Of a stretch of DNA of 64,000 bases, positions 43,151 to 52,465 are shown piece by piece. Position 1 is the stretch's first letter. Each line of letters begins with the position of its first letter. The notes under the pieces were generated by a model. It saw only the letters and a list, made by a program, of their open reading frames with translations, was not told the DNA's origin and did not search any database. The translations under genes were made by a program, and so were the position numbers. The stretch is taken from assembly GCF_013377885.1 (NCBI RefSeq), contig NZ_JABKAU010000008.1:1-64000 (forward strand). The letters are read 5' to 3'. The DNA comes from Hymenobacter lapidiphilus. GTDB taxonomy: Bacteria > Bacteroidota > Bacteroidia > Cytophagales > Hymenobacteraceae.

Positions 43151-45586
43151 ATGAAGATATCCTACGACTGGCTCCGCACACTTATACCTACCGATAAACC
43201 CGCCGCCGAAATAGGGGCCCTGCTCACCGGTTCGGGGCTGGAGGTAGAAGGCATTGAGGAGCTGGAGAGCGTGCCCGGCGGCCTGCGCGGCTTGGTGCTG
43301 GGCACGGTCCTCACCCGCGAAAAGCACCCCGACGCCGACAAGCTCAGCCTGACCACCGTGGATGTGGGCGACGCCACCCCGCGCCAGATTGTGTGCGGTG
43401 CCCCCAACGTGGCCGCCGGCCAGCGCGTGGTGGTAGCCCTCGATGGCGCTATGCTGTACCCCACGGGCGGCGAGCCGTTCAAAATCAAGAAGTCGAAAAT
43501 CCGGGGCGCGGCTTCCGAAGGCATGATCTGCGCCGAGGACGAAATCGGTCTGGGCCAGTCGCACGCCGGCATTATGGTGCTCGAAACCGAGCTGCCCAAC
43601 GGCACGCCCGCTGCCGACTACTTCGGCCTGGGCTCCGACTCGGTGTTTGAAATAGGGCTGACTCCGAATCGGGCCGACGCGGCCTCGCACTACGGCGTGG
43701 CCCGCGAGCTGCGCGCTTTGCTGCGCCAGCCCTGCCAGCTGCCCGACGTGAGTGGCTTTAAGACCCCCGCCCAAGCGGCTGCCAACATAAACGTTACGCT
43801 GGAAGACCCTGCGGCCGCCCCGCGCTACGCCGGCCTGCTGCTGGAGAATGTGCGGGTAGCTCCCTCGCCCGAGTGGCTGCAGCGCCGTTTGCGCAGCATC
43901 GGCCTTGCCCCGATCAACAACGTAGTCGACGTCACCAACTTCGTGCTTCACGAGCTGGGCCAGCCTTTGCATGCCTTCGACGCCGACCAGCTGGCCGGCA
44001 ACCACATCCGCGTGAAGCGGGCCGAAGCCGGGGAGAAGTTCATTACTCTCGATGGCGTCACGCGCACCCTGAAGGCTGACGACTTGGTCATTGCCGACAC
44101 GAACGGCCAGCCGCTGGCCCTGGCCGGCGTATTCGGCGGGCAGACCTCGGGCGTGAGCGAAACCACCACCCGGGTGTTCCTGGAAAGCGCCTACTTCGCG
44201 CCGGCCGTAGTGCGCAAAACTGCCCAGACGCACCAGCTCAAAACCGACGCCTCCTTCCGCTTCGAGCGGGGCACCGACCCCAATATGGTGCCGCTGGCCC
44301 TGAAGCGGGCCGCGCTGCTGCTGCAGGAAGTAGCGGGTGCCACCGTGGCCGCGCCCGTTGTCGATGCGTATCCTACGCACATCGGTTCTACGCTGGTGCG
44401 CCTGCGCTTGCCCCGTGTGGAAAAGCTCGTCGGCCAGTTTATTGCCCCCGCCCGCATCCGCCAGATTCTTACTGACCTTGATGTCCTCATCACGGAGGAA
44501 CTGACCGATGAAGCCGGCCATGAGGAATGGATTCTGTCGGTGCCGCCGCATAAGGTAGACGTGACGCGGGAGGCTGATGTGATTGAGGAGATTCTGCGCA
44601 TCTACGGCTACAACCACGTGGCGCTGCGGCCCCACAACTCGGCCTCGTTCCTGGCCAAATTCCCGAACCCCGACCCCGAAATTATCCGCCAGCATGTGGC
44701 CCGGCTGTTGAGCGGGCAGGGCTTTTCGGAAATCATCACCAACTCCATCACCAACTCGCGCTACTTCGAAACCGAGGACGCGCCTGATGCCGGACTGGTG
44801 CATTTGCTCAACTTCAACAGCGCCGAGTTGAACGTACTACGGCCCAGCCTGCTGCCCAGCGGCTTGGAGGTAGTGCGCCACAACGTGAACCGCCGCCAGC
44901 GCGACCTGAAGCTCTACGAGTTTGGCAAAACCTACCGCCAGCTGCCCGATGGCAGCCATCAGGAGCAGAACCAGCTCGTTATTTACCTCACTGGCAATAC
45001 GGCCGCCGAAACCTGGCAGCAGAAATCGGCCAAAAGCTCCTTCCACCAGTTGGCCGGCGCCGTGCAGCAGGTGCTGGCCGCGCTGGGCTTCCCCGAGCCC
45101 GTTTCGAAGCCCGTCGAGCACCCCTACCTGGCGGGGGGGCTCACGCTGCTGGCCCAGAACCAGCCGGTAGCCCAGCTCGGGGCCGTGTCGGCGGCCGTGC
45201 TTAAGCGCCTCGATGTGAGCCAGCCGGTGTGGTATGCCGAGCTGGATTGGGATGGCCTGATGCGCAAGTACAAGAGCCGCCTCATGGCCCAGGAGCTGCC
45301 CAAGTTCCCGGAAGTGCGCCGCGACCTGAGCCTGGTAGTCGACCGCACCGTAACCTTCGACCAGCTCCGACAGATTGCCCGCCGTGCCGAAAAGAAGCTG
45401 CTACGCCAAATCAACGTGTTCGACGTGTACGAGGGCGACAACCTGGGTGAAGGCAAGAAGTCGTACTCCGTCAGCTTCTTGCTCCAGGATGCCACCCAGA
45501 CCCTCACCGACCAGGCCATCGACCAGGTGATGAACCGCCTCATTCAGCAGTTCGAGCAGCAGGCCGGCGCTGTTATCCGGCGGTAA
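43151..45586 (+). CDS. pheT: Phenylalanine--tRNA ligase beta subunit
   Basis: An 811-residue beta subunit of the (alpha-beta)2 enzyme that charges tRNA-Phe. The start MKISYDWLRTLIPTDKP is characteristic of PheT. Domains in order: a tRNA-binding OB fold (about 40-155), the B3/B4 editing domain (about 200-400, with SASFRFERGTDP-like sequence read as TDASFRFERGTDPNMV), B5 (about 405-480), the core catalytic-like domain (to about 700) and the C-terminal anticodon-binding FDX-ACB domain (KFPEVRRDLSLVVDRTVTF onward). pheS is not in the window. A 33-codon upstream extension is only translation of the leader palindrome. Confidence 0.97.
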   Translation: MKISYDWLRTLIPTDKPAAEIGALLTGSGLEVEGIEELESVPGGLRGLVLGTVLTREKHPDADKLSLTTVDVGDATPRQIVCGAPNVAAGQRVVVALDGAMLYPTGGEPFKIKKSKIRGAASEGMICAEDEIGLGQSHAGIMVLETELPNGTPAADYFGLGSDSVFEIGLTPNRADAASHYGVARELRALLRQPCQLPDVSGFKTPAQAAANINVTLEDPAAAPRYAGLLLENVRVAPSPEWLQRRLRSIGLAPINNVVDVTNFVLHELGQPLHAFDADQLAGNHIRVKRAEAGEKFITLDGVTRTLKADDLVIADTNGQPLALAGVFGGQTSGVSETTTRVFLESAYFAPAVVRKTAQTHQLKTDASFRFERGTDPNMVPLALKRAALLLQEVAGATVAAPVVDAYPTHIGSTLVRLRLPRVEKLVGQFIAPARIRQILTDLDVLITEELTDEAGHEEWILSVPPHKVDVTREADVIEEILRIYGYNHVALRPHNSASFLAKFPNPDPEIIRQHVARLLSGQGFSEIITNSITNSRYFETEDAPDAGLVHLLNFNSAELNVLRPSLLPSGLEVVRHNVNRRQRDLKLYEFGKTYRQLPDGSHQEQNQLVIYLTGNTAAETWQQKSAKSSFHQLAGAVQQVLAALGFPEPVSKPVEHPYLAGGLTLLAQNQPVAQLGAVSAAVLKRLDVSQPVWYAELDWDGLMRKYKSRLMAQELPKFPEVRRDLSLVVDRTVTFDQLRQIARRAEKKLLRQINVFDVYEGDNLGEGKKSYSVSFLLQDATQTLTDQAIDQVMNRLIQQFEQQAGAVIRR

Positions 45587-45610
45587 GTATTTCACATTCC
45601 TCCTTCTAAT

Positions 45611-46021
45611 ATGGAAAAAGAGTGGAAAATGGACAAGCAGTATTGGCGCTCCATGTGGCTCAGTTCAATTGCTGAGTTGACTAATCTCGACTTACAGATT
45701 GAGAAGTGGCTAGATGCAAGCAATGCGAATCCTCATTGGGGGTACGTAGAGTTCATGTGCTGCTATTTTGATGACGTGTTCCAAGGAAGGAAATATGAGG
45801 ATTTCCTATCGGATGGCTGGATTTCTGAAGCTGAGTATGATTGCGTCAAGGACTGGCATGAGTTGTTAGATGCCCATAAAGCACCTAACAACGAAAACTA
45901 CAACGATCTGGCAATAGTCAATGATCTAGAATGGCGTAGAATTGTAGCTATTGGCGTGATTGCCAAAGAACAATTGATAAAACTACTGCCCTCAGACGAG
46001 GCATCTCAATTGAGGAGTTAG
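45611..46021 (+). CDS. AT-rich orphan gene within the pheT-zapA cluster
   Basis: A 136-residue soluble acidic protein rich in aromatic residues (WKMDKQYWRSMWLSSIAELTN, PHWGYVEFMCCYFDD). It has no signal peptide and no family I recognise. It is AT-rich compared with pheT and zapA, with codon use unlike theirs, so it was probably acquired. It sits 24 bases behind pheT, where the next expected gene of the cluster is the coiled-coil protein. Its style (small, acidic, Trp/Tyr-rich) recalls immunity proteins, but no toxin gene is near. The start could also be the ATG at 45629. Confidence 0.6.
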   Translation: MEKEWKMDKQYWRSMWLSSIAELTNLDLQIEKWLDASNANPHWGYVEFMCCYFDDVFQGRKYEDFLSDGWISEAEYDCVKDWHELLDAHKAPNNENYNDLAIVNDLEWRRIVAIGVIAKEQLIKLLPSDEASQLRS

Positions 46022-46058
46022 GATACATTTATAACTTCAAGCCACCAAAAACCAAAAA

Positions 46059-46358
46059 ATGGCATCCACCCAGCAGCTTGCCCAACTCGACCGCCTGGAG
46101 CGGCAGGTAACCACTTTAGTGGCTGCCTATCAGCAGTTGCGCGAGGAGCTGGCCGACGCCCAGACTACTGTTCAGCAACTGCAGGCCGACGTGCGCGACC
46201 GGGAGCGAGCCATCAAGGATTTCCAGAATCAGGAGAATATCACTAAACTTGTCAATACCATAGCGACCGGGGAACCGGCCAATGTCAACGAGCTGAAACT
46301 TCGCCTGAACGAATACATCCGCGAAATAGATAAGTGCCTTGCCTATTTGAGGGAGTAA
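46059..46358 (+). CDS. Small coiled-coil protein next to zapA
   Basis: A 99-residue, almost entirely coiled-coil protein (LDRLERQVTTLVAAYQQLRE and QTTVQQLQADVRDRERAIKD). It resembles ZapB-like division proteins in build. It lies 50 bases ahead of zapA on the same strand. Such pairs directly upstream of zapA are common in Bacteroidota as far as I recall, which supports a role with ZapA at the division ring; sequence alone does not prove this. Confidence 0.7.
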   Translation: MASTQQLAQLDRLERQVTTLVAAYQQLREELADAQTTVQQLQADVRDRERAIKDFQNQENITKLVNTIATGEPANVNELKLRLNEYIREIDKCLAYLRE

Positions 46359-46408
46359 TCCATACCGAACCAACCCAAACGTAACCTACCACTGCCAGCA
46401 ACCTGCTG

Positions 46409-46699
46409 ATGTCCGATCTTTCCATTAAAATCCGAATTGCTGACCGGGACTACCCCATGAAGGTAAGCCCCCAGGATGAGGAGCGCCTGCGCCTTGCAGG
46501 CCGGCTGCTAGGCGAGCGGCTGAAGGAATTTCGGGACCAGTACGGCATTCAGGACAAACAGGACCTGCTGGCCATGATTGCCTTATCGACCATGGCTGAC
46601 CGCCTGAAGGTCACGACGGAAAAGGATGGGACCGATGCAGCCCTGACCGAGCGCCTGGCGCGTTTGGACGAGCTGCTATCGGGGACGGTGTTGGTCTGA
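46409..46699 (+). CDS. zapA: Cell division protein ZapA
   Basis: A 96-residue ZapA-family protein that bundles FtsZ filaments. The N-terminal part (MSDLSIKIRIADRDYPMKVS, then DEERLRLAGRLLGERLKEF) and the helix KQDLLAMIALSTMADRL are typical, with a short C-terminal coiled coil. It is the last gene before a 248-base gap ahead of rny. A GC-rich hairpin overlaps its stop codon. Confidence 0.9.
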   Translation: MSDLSIKIRIADRDYPMKVSPQDEERLRLAGRLLGERLKEFRDQYGIQDKQDLLAMIALSTMADRLKVTTEKDGTDAALTERLARLDELLSGTVLV

Positions 46700-46793
46700 A
46701 CCGGCCGCCCTACGTGGGCACGGGGCCGGTTCGGCGCGAAGTAACAGCCCGGTGCGGGGCGGGGCAAACGGCCCGGCCATCGTACGGGCCTTT
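46699..46793 (+). other. Structured zapA-rny intergenic region
   Basis: Two strong hairpins: AACCGGCC/GGCCGGTT (46699-46706, 46724-46731) with a nested GCCC/GGGC stem, and GGCCCG/CGGGCC (46770-46775, 46785-46790) followed by TTTGGCGTTT. The second looks like a weak terminator of the pheT-zapA transcript. 6S RNA often sits beside zapA in Proteobacteria, but I cannot match this sequence to 6S RNA. Confidence 0.35.
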
Positions 46794-46947
46794 GGCGTTT
46801 CCAGCGGGGGCTGTGGAGTAATGGTTCTGAGCACTTGGTTGTTGGTTTATGGTTGGTAGTAGTCAGCTTTGACTCCTGCCAGACCAAAAGCAAGAACTGA
46901 AAGCTGAGAATCAGCATTCAACTTCCAATTTCAATCCCCTTAAGATC

Positions 46948-48645
46948 ATGTCTCAAACTCTTTATATTGTTCTGGCAGCCGTGCTGGCCCTTGTGGTTGG
47001 CGTGGTGCTGGGACGCTTGCAGGCCGGCAAGGCCCGGCAGGACCATGAGGGCGACGCCCGCACCAAAGCCAAGCAGCTGCTGGCCGAAGCCGAAGTCGAA
47101 GCCACCCGCATCCGCGACGAGCGGATTCAGCAATCGAAAGACAAATTCCGTAATCTGAAGCAGGAATTTGAGCAGGAAAGCCGCCGCCAGAAACAGGCGC
47201 TCGACCAGGAGCTGACCGAGCGCCGCGCCAGCGTAGTAGAGCAGGAGCAGAGCATCAAGCAGCTCACCCAAACCACCCAGAAGCAACTCGACCAGGTACA
47301 GCGCAAGGAGCAGGAGCTTGATGCGGCCAAGGAACGCCTCGAAACCCAGGCCCAGCAGCAACGCGAAAAGCTGGAAATCCAGGAAGAAAAGCGCAAAGCG
47401 ACACTTGAAACGCAGCTGGCCAAGCTCGAAACCCGCGAGCAGGAGGTAGAAACCGAGCTGCGCGAGATCCGCCAGCAGCTCACCGAGAAAATCAGCGCCA
47501 TTACCAGCCAGCTCGAAGCTATTTCGGGCCTCACGGCCGCCGAGGCCCGCGAGCAGCTGGTGGAAGGCCTCAAAAACGAAGCCCAGATTCAGGCCAGTTC
47601 CTATATCAAGGATGTGGTGGCCCAGAGCAAGCTCACGGCGACCAAGGACGCCAAGAAAATTGTACTCGAAACCATTCAGCGCACCGCCGCCGAGCACGCC
47701 ATTGAGAACTGCGTCAGCATTTTCAACATCGAAAGCGACGACGTAAAAGGCAAGATTATCGGCCGTGAAGGCCGCAACATCCGGGCTCTGGAAGCCGCCA
47801 CGGGCGTTGAAATCATTGTGGACGACACGCCGGAGGCCATCATCATCTCGGGCTTCGACCCGGTGCGCCGCGAGGTGGCCCGCCTGAGCCTGCACCTGCT
47901 GGTGAAAGATGGTCGGATTCACCCGGCCCGCATCGAGGAGATTGTGGCCAAAACCCGCAAGAACATCGACGAGGAAATCGTGGAAATCGGGGAGAAAACC
48001 ATCATCGACCTCGGTATCCACGGTCTGCACCCCGAACTGATTAAAATGGTAGGCCGGATGCGTTTCCGCTCCTCCTACGGTCAGAACCTGCTCCAGCACA
48101 GCCGCGAAGTAGCCAACCTCTGCGCCACGATGGCTGCCGAAATGGGGCTCAACGTAAAGCACGCCAAGCGTGCCGGCCTCCTGCACGATATTGGTAAAGT
48201 GAGCACCGAGGAGCCCGAGCTACCCCACGCCATTCTGGGCATGGAGATGGCCAAGAAGTACAAGGAGCACCCCGACGTGGTAAACGCCATCGGTGCCCAC
48301 CACGACGAGATGGAGATGACGGCCATGATTTCGCCGCTCGTGCAGGCCTGCGACGCCATTTCGGGCTCGCGCCCGGGTGCCCGCCGCGAGATGATGGAGA
48401 GCTACATCAAACGCCTCAAGCAGCTCGAAGAAACCGCCAACGGCTTCAAGGGCGTCAATCAGTGCTTCGCCATTCAGGCCGGCCGCGAACTGCGCGTGAT
48501 GGTAGATGCCGAGAACGTAACCGACGAACGCGCCGCCGAGCTGAGCTACGAAATATCCCAGAAAATCGAGAAGGAGATGCAGTACCCCGGCCAGATCAAA
48601 ATCACGGTAATCCGCGAAATGCGCGCCGTGGCCTACGCCAAGTAG
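46948..48645 (+). CDS. rny: Ribonuclease Y
   Basis: A 565-residue endoribonuclease that starts mRNA decay at the membrane. It has one N-terminal membrane helix ([19 protein letters not shown], about 5-23), a long coiled coil (about 30-200), a KH RNA-binding domain (about 250-330: [20 protein letters not shown]) and an HD domain with the catalytic pair in GLLHDIGK (His413-Asp414). The order matches RNase Y of Firmicutes. Its place after zapA, with its own terminator, suggests a separate transcript or read-through from the division cluster. Confidence 0.95.
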   Translation: MSQTLYIVLAAVLALVVGVVLGRLQAGKARQDHEGDARTKAKQLLAEAEVEATRIRDERIQQSKDKFRNLKQEFEQESRRQKQALDQELTERRASVVEQEQSIKQLTQTTQKQLDQVQRKEQELDAAKERLETQAQQQREKLEIQEEKRKATLETQLAKLETREQEVETELREIRQQLTEKISAITSQLEAISGLTAAEAREQLVEGLKNEAQIQASSYIKDVVAQSKLTATKDAKKIVLETIQRTAAEHAIENCVSIFNIESDDVKGKIIGREGRNIRALEAATGVEIIVDDTPEAIIISGFDPVRREVARLSLHLLVKDGRIHPARIEEIVAKTRKNIDEEIVEIGEKTIIDLGIHGLHPELIKMVGRMRFRSSYGQNLLQHSREVANLCATMAAEMGLNVKHAKRAGLLHDIGKVSTEEPELPHAILGMEMAKKYKEHPDVVNAIGAHHDEMEMTAMISPLVQACDAISGSRPGARREMMESYIKRLKQLEETANGFKGVNQCFAIQAGRELRVMVDAENVTDERAAELSYEISQKIEKEMQYPGQIKITVIREMRAVAYAK

Positions 48646-48670
48646 CCCGGTTGCATAAACCGTTTTCCAC

Positions 48671-48711
48671 AAGAAAAGCCCGCCGGTTGCATTTCCGGCG
48701 GGCTTTTTCGT
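48671..48711 (+). terminator. Intrinsic terminator of rny
   Basis: AAAAGCCCGCCGG pairs with CCGGCGGGCTTTTT and includes the T tail, 26 bases after the stop codon. Confidence 0.88.
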
Positions 48712-48813
48712 GCTTCTTGCAACCGTAAGCCACTGCGTGGGCTCCCGTAGCTACGCCCGGGTGCCTGCGCCCCGGCACTACTTCTCAGACACTCAACCCA
48801 GCCGCGCTACTTC

Positions 48814-49584
48814 ATGCAACTGAAATCATGGCAGAAAAAGGCGCTGGCTGGTCTGGTGAGCGGCTCGCTGACGGGCTGCTCGCTGTACGTACCCATGTTG
48901 CCGGCGGCCCCGCAGATCCGGGAAAAAGGCCAGGTGGAAATCCACGGCACCTCATTTCTGAATCGGCGCTGGGAAGCTGGCGCCACTTATTCGCCCGCCA
49001 AATATGTGCTGGTGCGGGCCGCCGGGGGTATCCGCACCAGCCGGGGTGACGACAGCACTTTCGCCCGAAGCCGGCAGTACGAACTGGCGGCCGGAGGCTA
49101 CTACCCACTGGGGCGGTGCTGGTTGGTGAGCGGGCTGGCTGGTTTTGGGCAGGCCCGTAGCGGCTACGCCTACTGGGACCTGGGGCCCGATAACCGCTAC
49201 GCCGACCGGGAATACCGCCGCTACGAAGCCCGCTACCACCGGCTGTTTGCTGAGCTGGCCGCCTCTTACACCGACAACGGCTTCACGCTGGGCGTGGCCG
49301 GCCGCCTCACCGACGTCCGCTACGATGCCCTGACGTTCAACAACCAGCCTGTAGGCCTACGGCGGTTGCCCCGCTTTGAGCCCATGGTGTTTTGCCAGCT
49401 CGGCCGCCCCGAAGGAGCCGTTCCCTGGTTACGCGGGCAAGTAGCAGTTACCGGTTCTACCAGCCTCAACCAGCGCCCGGCCATCAGCCCATCGTTTGTG
49501 GCCAGCCAATTGGCGGAAGAGGTTCCCTGCCTGACGGTGAGCATTATTATCCTGCCGCATCTGTTTAAAGCGGGCGGCTGGTAG
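48814..49584 (+). CDS. Outer-membrane barrel-like lipoprotein, hypothetical (member 1)
   Basis: A 256-residue protein with an N-terminal signal and probable lipobox (GSLTGC, Cys22). The following CSLYVPMLPAAPQIREKGQVEIHG is a Bacteroidota pattern (Cys, Tyr, Pro-rich, then Lys-Gly-Glu) also present in the protein at 55971. The rest is beta-rich with glycine/aromatic strands (AGATYSPAKYVLVRAAGG, LAAGGYYPLGR, GFTLGVAGRL), so a small beta barrel at the outer membrane is likely. The function is unknown. Confidence 0.7.
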   Translation: MQLKSWQKKALAGLVSGSLTGCSLYVPMLPAAPQIREKGQVEIHGTSFLNRRWEAGATYSPAKYVLVRAAGGIRTSRGDDSTFARSRQYELAAGGYYPLGRCWLVSGLAGFGQARSGYAYWDLGPDNRYADREYRRYEARYHRLFAELAASYTDNGFTLGVAGRLTDVRYDALTFNNQPVGLRRLPRFEPMVFCQLGRPEGAVPWLRGQVAVTGSTSLNQRPAISPSFVASQLAEEVPCLTVSIIILPHLFKAGGW

Positions 49585-49599
49585 GTGGCGGCGACGCTG

Positions 49600-50295
49600 C
49601 TACTCCTCTACTACCTCAGGCAGCACAATTTCACCCTCGAATTCGCCGGAATCGGCCAGATCCTGCAACCAGTATTCCGACGAAATCAGGCGCACGGCGA
49701 AGGTACCGGGGGCATTGGAGTCGGGCGTAGCGGTCAGCTCCCAGAGGATGTTGTCGGCGGCCTCGAAGGGGGTTGAGGACTCTAGGTCGGCGGCGTAGAG
49801 GCGCTTGATGAGCGAGCGGTCGGAGAGGGCCGGGGCCAGGGCCCGCAGTGCCAGGCCAGCAGTAAGTTCTGTAGGGGCATCTGGGCCAGTGAGCTGCACG
49901 GTAGCCTCTACCAACACAGCCACGCCGTTCGGAAACTTGCCGTTGTAGGCCAGACGTAGGAGTTGGTTGGCGTCGAACAGATGACGGTGCAGGCCGATTT
50001 CCGGGTATTCCTCGAAAATCTTGTCGTTCTGCATATCGTGCGAAATCTGGTCGATCTGGCCGTCGCTCAGATCGTCGGCCAGACGGTAGCTGAGCAGCAC
50101 GGTGGCGGCTTCAGAAGGGTCGAGGTCGGCCAGCGCCATCAAGGTCATTTCGCGGGTTTCAGCCTCCGAAATGGTGTCGCCGTCGGTGAAACCGGCCGCG
50201 CTCATAATGGAGCGGTAGTCAGTAAGCTGCCAGGTGCCGGGAATTTCACTCAGTGTTTCTTTGGTGGTAATGGTGGTTTTGCAGGGGATGGTCAT
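49600..50295 (-). CDS. Hypothetical acidic cytoplasmic protein
   Basis: A 231-residue acidic protein with no signal peptide or membrane segment. It begins MTIPCKTTITTKETLSEIPG and contains a helical middle (LADLDPSEAATVLLSYRLAD) and a beta-containing end. No family is recognised. It lies 168 bases behind the methyltransferase on the same strand and 15 bases from the convergent lipoprotein gene, with no terminator visible between them. Confidence 0.6.
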   Translation of the reverse strand: MTIPCKTTITTKETLSEIPGTWQLTDYRSIMSAAGFTDGDTISEAETREMTLMALADLDPSEAATVLLSYRLADDLSDGQIDQISHDMQNDKIFEEYPEIGLHRHLFDANQLLRLAYNGKFPNGVAVLVEATVQLTGPDAPTELTAGLALRALAPALSDRSLIKRLYAADLESSTPFEAADNILWELTATPDSNAPGTFAVRLISSEYWLQDLADSGEFEGEIVLPEVVEE

Positions 50296-50463
50296 GGACG
50301 GTTTTTAAGGCGAAGGGAACACGTAGCTTAATCGGTGGAATACCAGCTACATGCTTCCTATACGGGCCGGCGCCCCGGAGGGCGGTATAATCGTTTGCCG
50401 ATTACCGTCCTCGTCCAACGGATCCTGGTTGCGTGGGAGAAACCTCGGCAGTAACCGAATTGC

Positions 50464-51264
50464 CTATAGTGGCTCGCTGGGTTTACGCGCCGATATCAGT
50501 ACGGCGCACCCGGGCCACAGGCGCTGCTGCTGTATTTGCTCGAAGCCCGCAGCCCGCAGCGCCATGGTTAGAGCCGGCAGGTCGGGACCGGAGCGGGCAT
50601 AGCGCAGTAGCGCGGCGTGGGCGGTAGCGGCGGGCCACAGCCGGCCCAGCAACCGTGGCATAGCAGCTAGGTAGTGCAGCAACAGGCCGCGCTGCCAGCC
50701 CGACGGCAGTAGCACCAGTTCGGTAAGGGCCAGCGTACCGCCTGGCTGCAGAAGCCGGGCAGCCTCCGCAGCTAAGGTAGGGTAGGCGGCTGTCGGCAGG
50801 GTTTTGAGGCCGAAGGCGCAGGTAAGGGCCGTGGCCCAGGCGTCGGGCAGCGGCGTGGCCAGCGCGTCGGCGCAGTGCAGTGTCAGCGCCGGGTTGGAGG
50901 CATGGTGGGCGGCGCGGGCCAGCATGGGGGCCGAAAAATCTATGGCGGCTACCCGCAGCCCCGGCCCAAACCGCCGCCGCAACGCCGGCCACAAGTCGGC
51001 GCCGCCAGCCATTAGGTCTACTATCACGGCTGGCAGGCTGCCGGGCGGGCGGGGCAGGGCCGCTGCCAGCCGCGCGCGCCACCACCCCAAAAGCCCGCCC
51101 GATAGCCAGGCCGCGCAGTCGTAGGTGGCGGCCAACTCATCGAAAAGGGACCGGATGCATGCTGGCTGGTAGTGCCCGGCCCGAGCGGGCAGCGCGGCCG
51201 GACGTACTGCCGGAGTAGGGACCGACGCCTGGAATGGCAGAGCCAAGAGTGCGGTGCTACTCAT
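50464..51264 (-). CDS. UbiE-like SAM-dependent methyltransferase
   Basis: A 266-residue class I methyltransferase. The fold is recognisable: FDELAATYDCAAWLSGG near the start, motif I VIVDLMAGGADLW (glycine pattern altered from the usual D-x-G-x-G), motif II RVAAIDFSAPMLARA, LHCADALATPLPDA, and the motif ALTCAFGLKTLP in the place of the UbiE sequence (ISFGLRN-like). Substrate unknown; quinones and lipids are usual for the family. It overlaps the end of the SRPBCC membrane protein gene by eight bases, so the two are translated from one mRNA. Confidence 0.78.
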   Translation of the reverse strand: MSSTALLALPFQASVPTPAVRPAALPARAGHYQPACIRSLFDELAATYDCAAWLSGGLLGWWRARLAAALPRPPGSLPAVIVDLMAGGADLWPALRRRFGPGLRVAAIDFSAPMLARAAHHASNPALTLHCADALATPLPDAWATALTCAFGLKTLPTAAYPTLAAEAARLLQPGGTLALTELVLLPSGWQRGLLLHYLAAMPRLLGRLWPAATAHAALLRYARSGPDLPALTMALRAAGFEQIQQQRLWPGCAVLISARKPSEPL

Positions 51265-52411
51265 GGAAATTCGGGGTTGAATAAACGGTTGCCGAAGTTC
51301 CGGCTGCTGATGAACTCAATTCGACGGTTGCCAGCGGAGCAGGTGTGGAAGTGCGGTTAATGGCCGACAGGGACTCGGCGCGGTGGCCGAGGGTAGTGAG
51401 TACCTGCTCGTGCATGGCATTGAGCAGGTAGTTGCTCCACCAGTGCCAGTAAAACTGCGGGCCGATGCTGTGGCGGTAAATGGTGCGGGCTTCGAGCAGG
51501 GTGCGCCCGCCCGGCAGGGGCCGCAGCCGGAACGTACCGCTATCAACCTGGAAATAGCCATGTAAATGCGGGGCGTGGATGTCGGGGTAGGGGCTGAGCT
51601 CGCGCATGGGGGCGGGCATAGCAGGGGGCGGCACGGCAAACGTGAGGCGGCGTTCGGGTTCCCAGTCTACTACCGGCAGCCGCGCCAGCCCCTGCGAGTA
51701 GTGGCATACCAGCGTGCGTTGGCCGGTAGCGCTGTCAAGAGCAAAAGCCGTGCGCGTGGGGTACACGACTCCCGCCCGAAACCAGCCCGAGGCCGCCGGG
51801 TAGTTCGTGGGCTGCATTAGGGCGCGCCATACGGCGGCAGGCGCGGCATTCACTGTTACAGTAGTGGTAACCAGCTGCGCAACGGCCGGGGCCGGGCTAG
51901 CCGCTTCGTAGTGCTGGATGGCGGGATAGAGTAGTAGCACCACCGAAAGCAGCGGCACCGGGCGGCGGCCGCCCCCTAAATCAATCACTACACTTCCCAA
52001 GAGCACGCCGAACAGGGCCATTACCAGCGCGAACGGCAGCGCCATCACCACGCATATCAACCCCTCGCCGCGGGATAGAATAAGTAAGGCCATTGAAGTA
52101 ACCACGGCCAGCACCCCCACCACTGCGCGGACCACGGGCCACATGTCGCGGCCCGCGGCGGGGTTGCGCCACTGGTTGATGATGACGGCCACAAAGCTGC
52201 AAATGAAGGGCGACAGGCAAAACAGGCTGATGCCATACGACTCGTAGCTGCCCACCGATACCCACATCAGGCCAGCTCCAACAAAACCTGCTACCATCGC
52301 CGTGCCCACTACCGACGTCCAGGCGCTGCCCCAGGCACTGGTACGCCAGGTAGGAACTGGCCGACGGTTTCGCTGCTCCTTAGCAGGTGGCTGATTTTCA
52401 GAATTTTCCAT
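51257..52411 (-). CDS. Membrane protein with C-terminal SRPBCC-like domain
   Basis: A 384-residue protein. The first 160 residues hold five hydrophobic helices (about 32-50, 60-80, 92-110, 115-140, 148-165). The soluble second half (about 180-355) begins VTTTVTVNAAPAAVWRALMQP and has the arrangement of START-like SRPBCC lipid-binding domains (polyketide cyclase/SRPBCC type), including TLLEARTIYRHSIGPQFYWHWW. It probably acts on a hydrophobic ligand at the membrane; the ligand is unknown. It lies between the GbsR regulator and the methyltransferase on the same strand. Confidence 0.68.
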   Translation of the reverse strand: MENSENQPPAKEQRNRRPVPTWRTSAWGSAWTSVVGTAMVAGFVGAGLMWVSVGSYESYGISLFCLSPFICSFVAVIINQWRNPAAGRDMWPVVRAVVGVLAVVTSMALLILSRGEGLICVVMALPFALVMALFGVLLGSVVIDLGGGRRPVPLLSVVLLLYPAIQHYEAASPAPAVAQLVTTTVTVNAAPAAVWRALMQPTNYPAASGWFRAGVVYPTRTAFALDSATGQRTLVCHYSQGLARLPVVDWEPERRLTFAVPPPAMPAPMRELSPYPDIHAPHLHGYFQVDSGTFRLRPLPGGRTLLEARTIYRHSIGPQFYWHWWSNYLLNAMHEQVLTTLGHRAESLSAINRTSTPAPLATVELSSSAAGTSATVYSTPNFHE

Positions 52412-52465
52412 TGTGCATCTATGCTAAAACATAAAGGAAAATGCCCCGCGACCTTGGCCGGGCGG

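Noticed and set aside
43088..44803. 571-codon minus frame antisense to pheT
   Set aside because: GC-rich codon shadow; the pheT product is unmistakable on the plus strand.
46918..48186. 422-codon minus frame antisense to rny
   Set aside because: Leu/Phe/Gly-rich shadow of the coiled-coil coding sequence; not a membrane protein gene.
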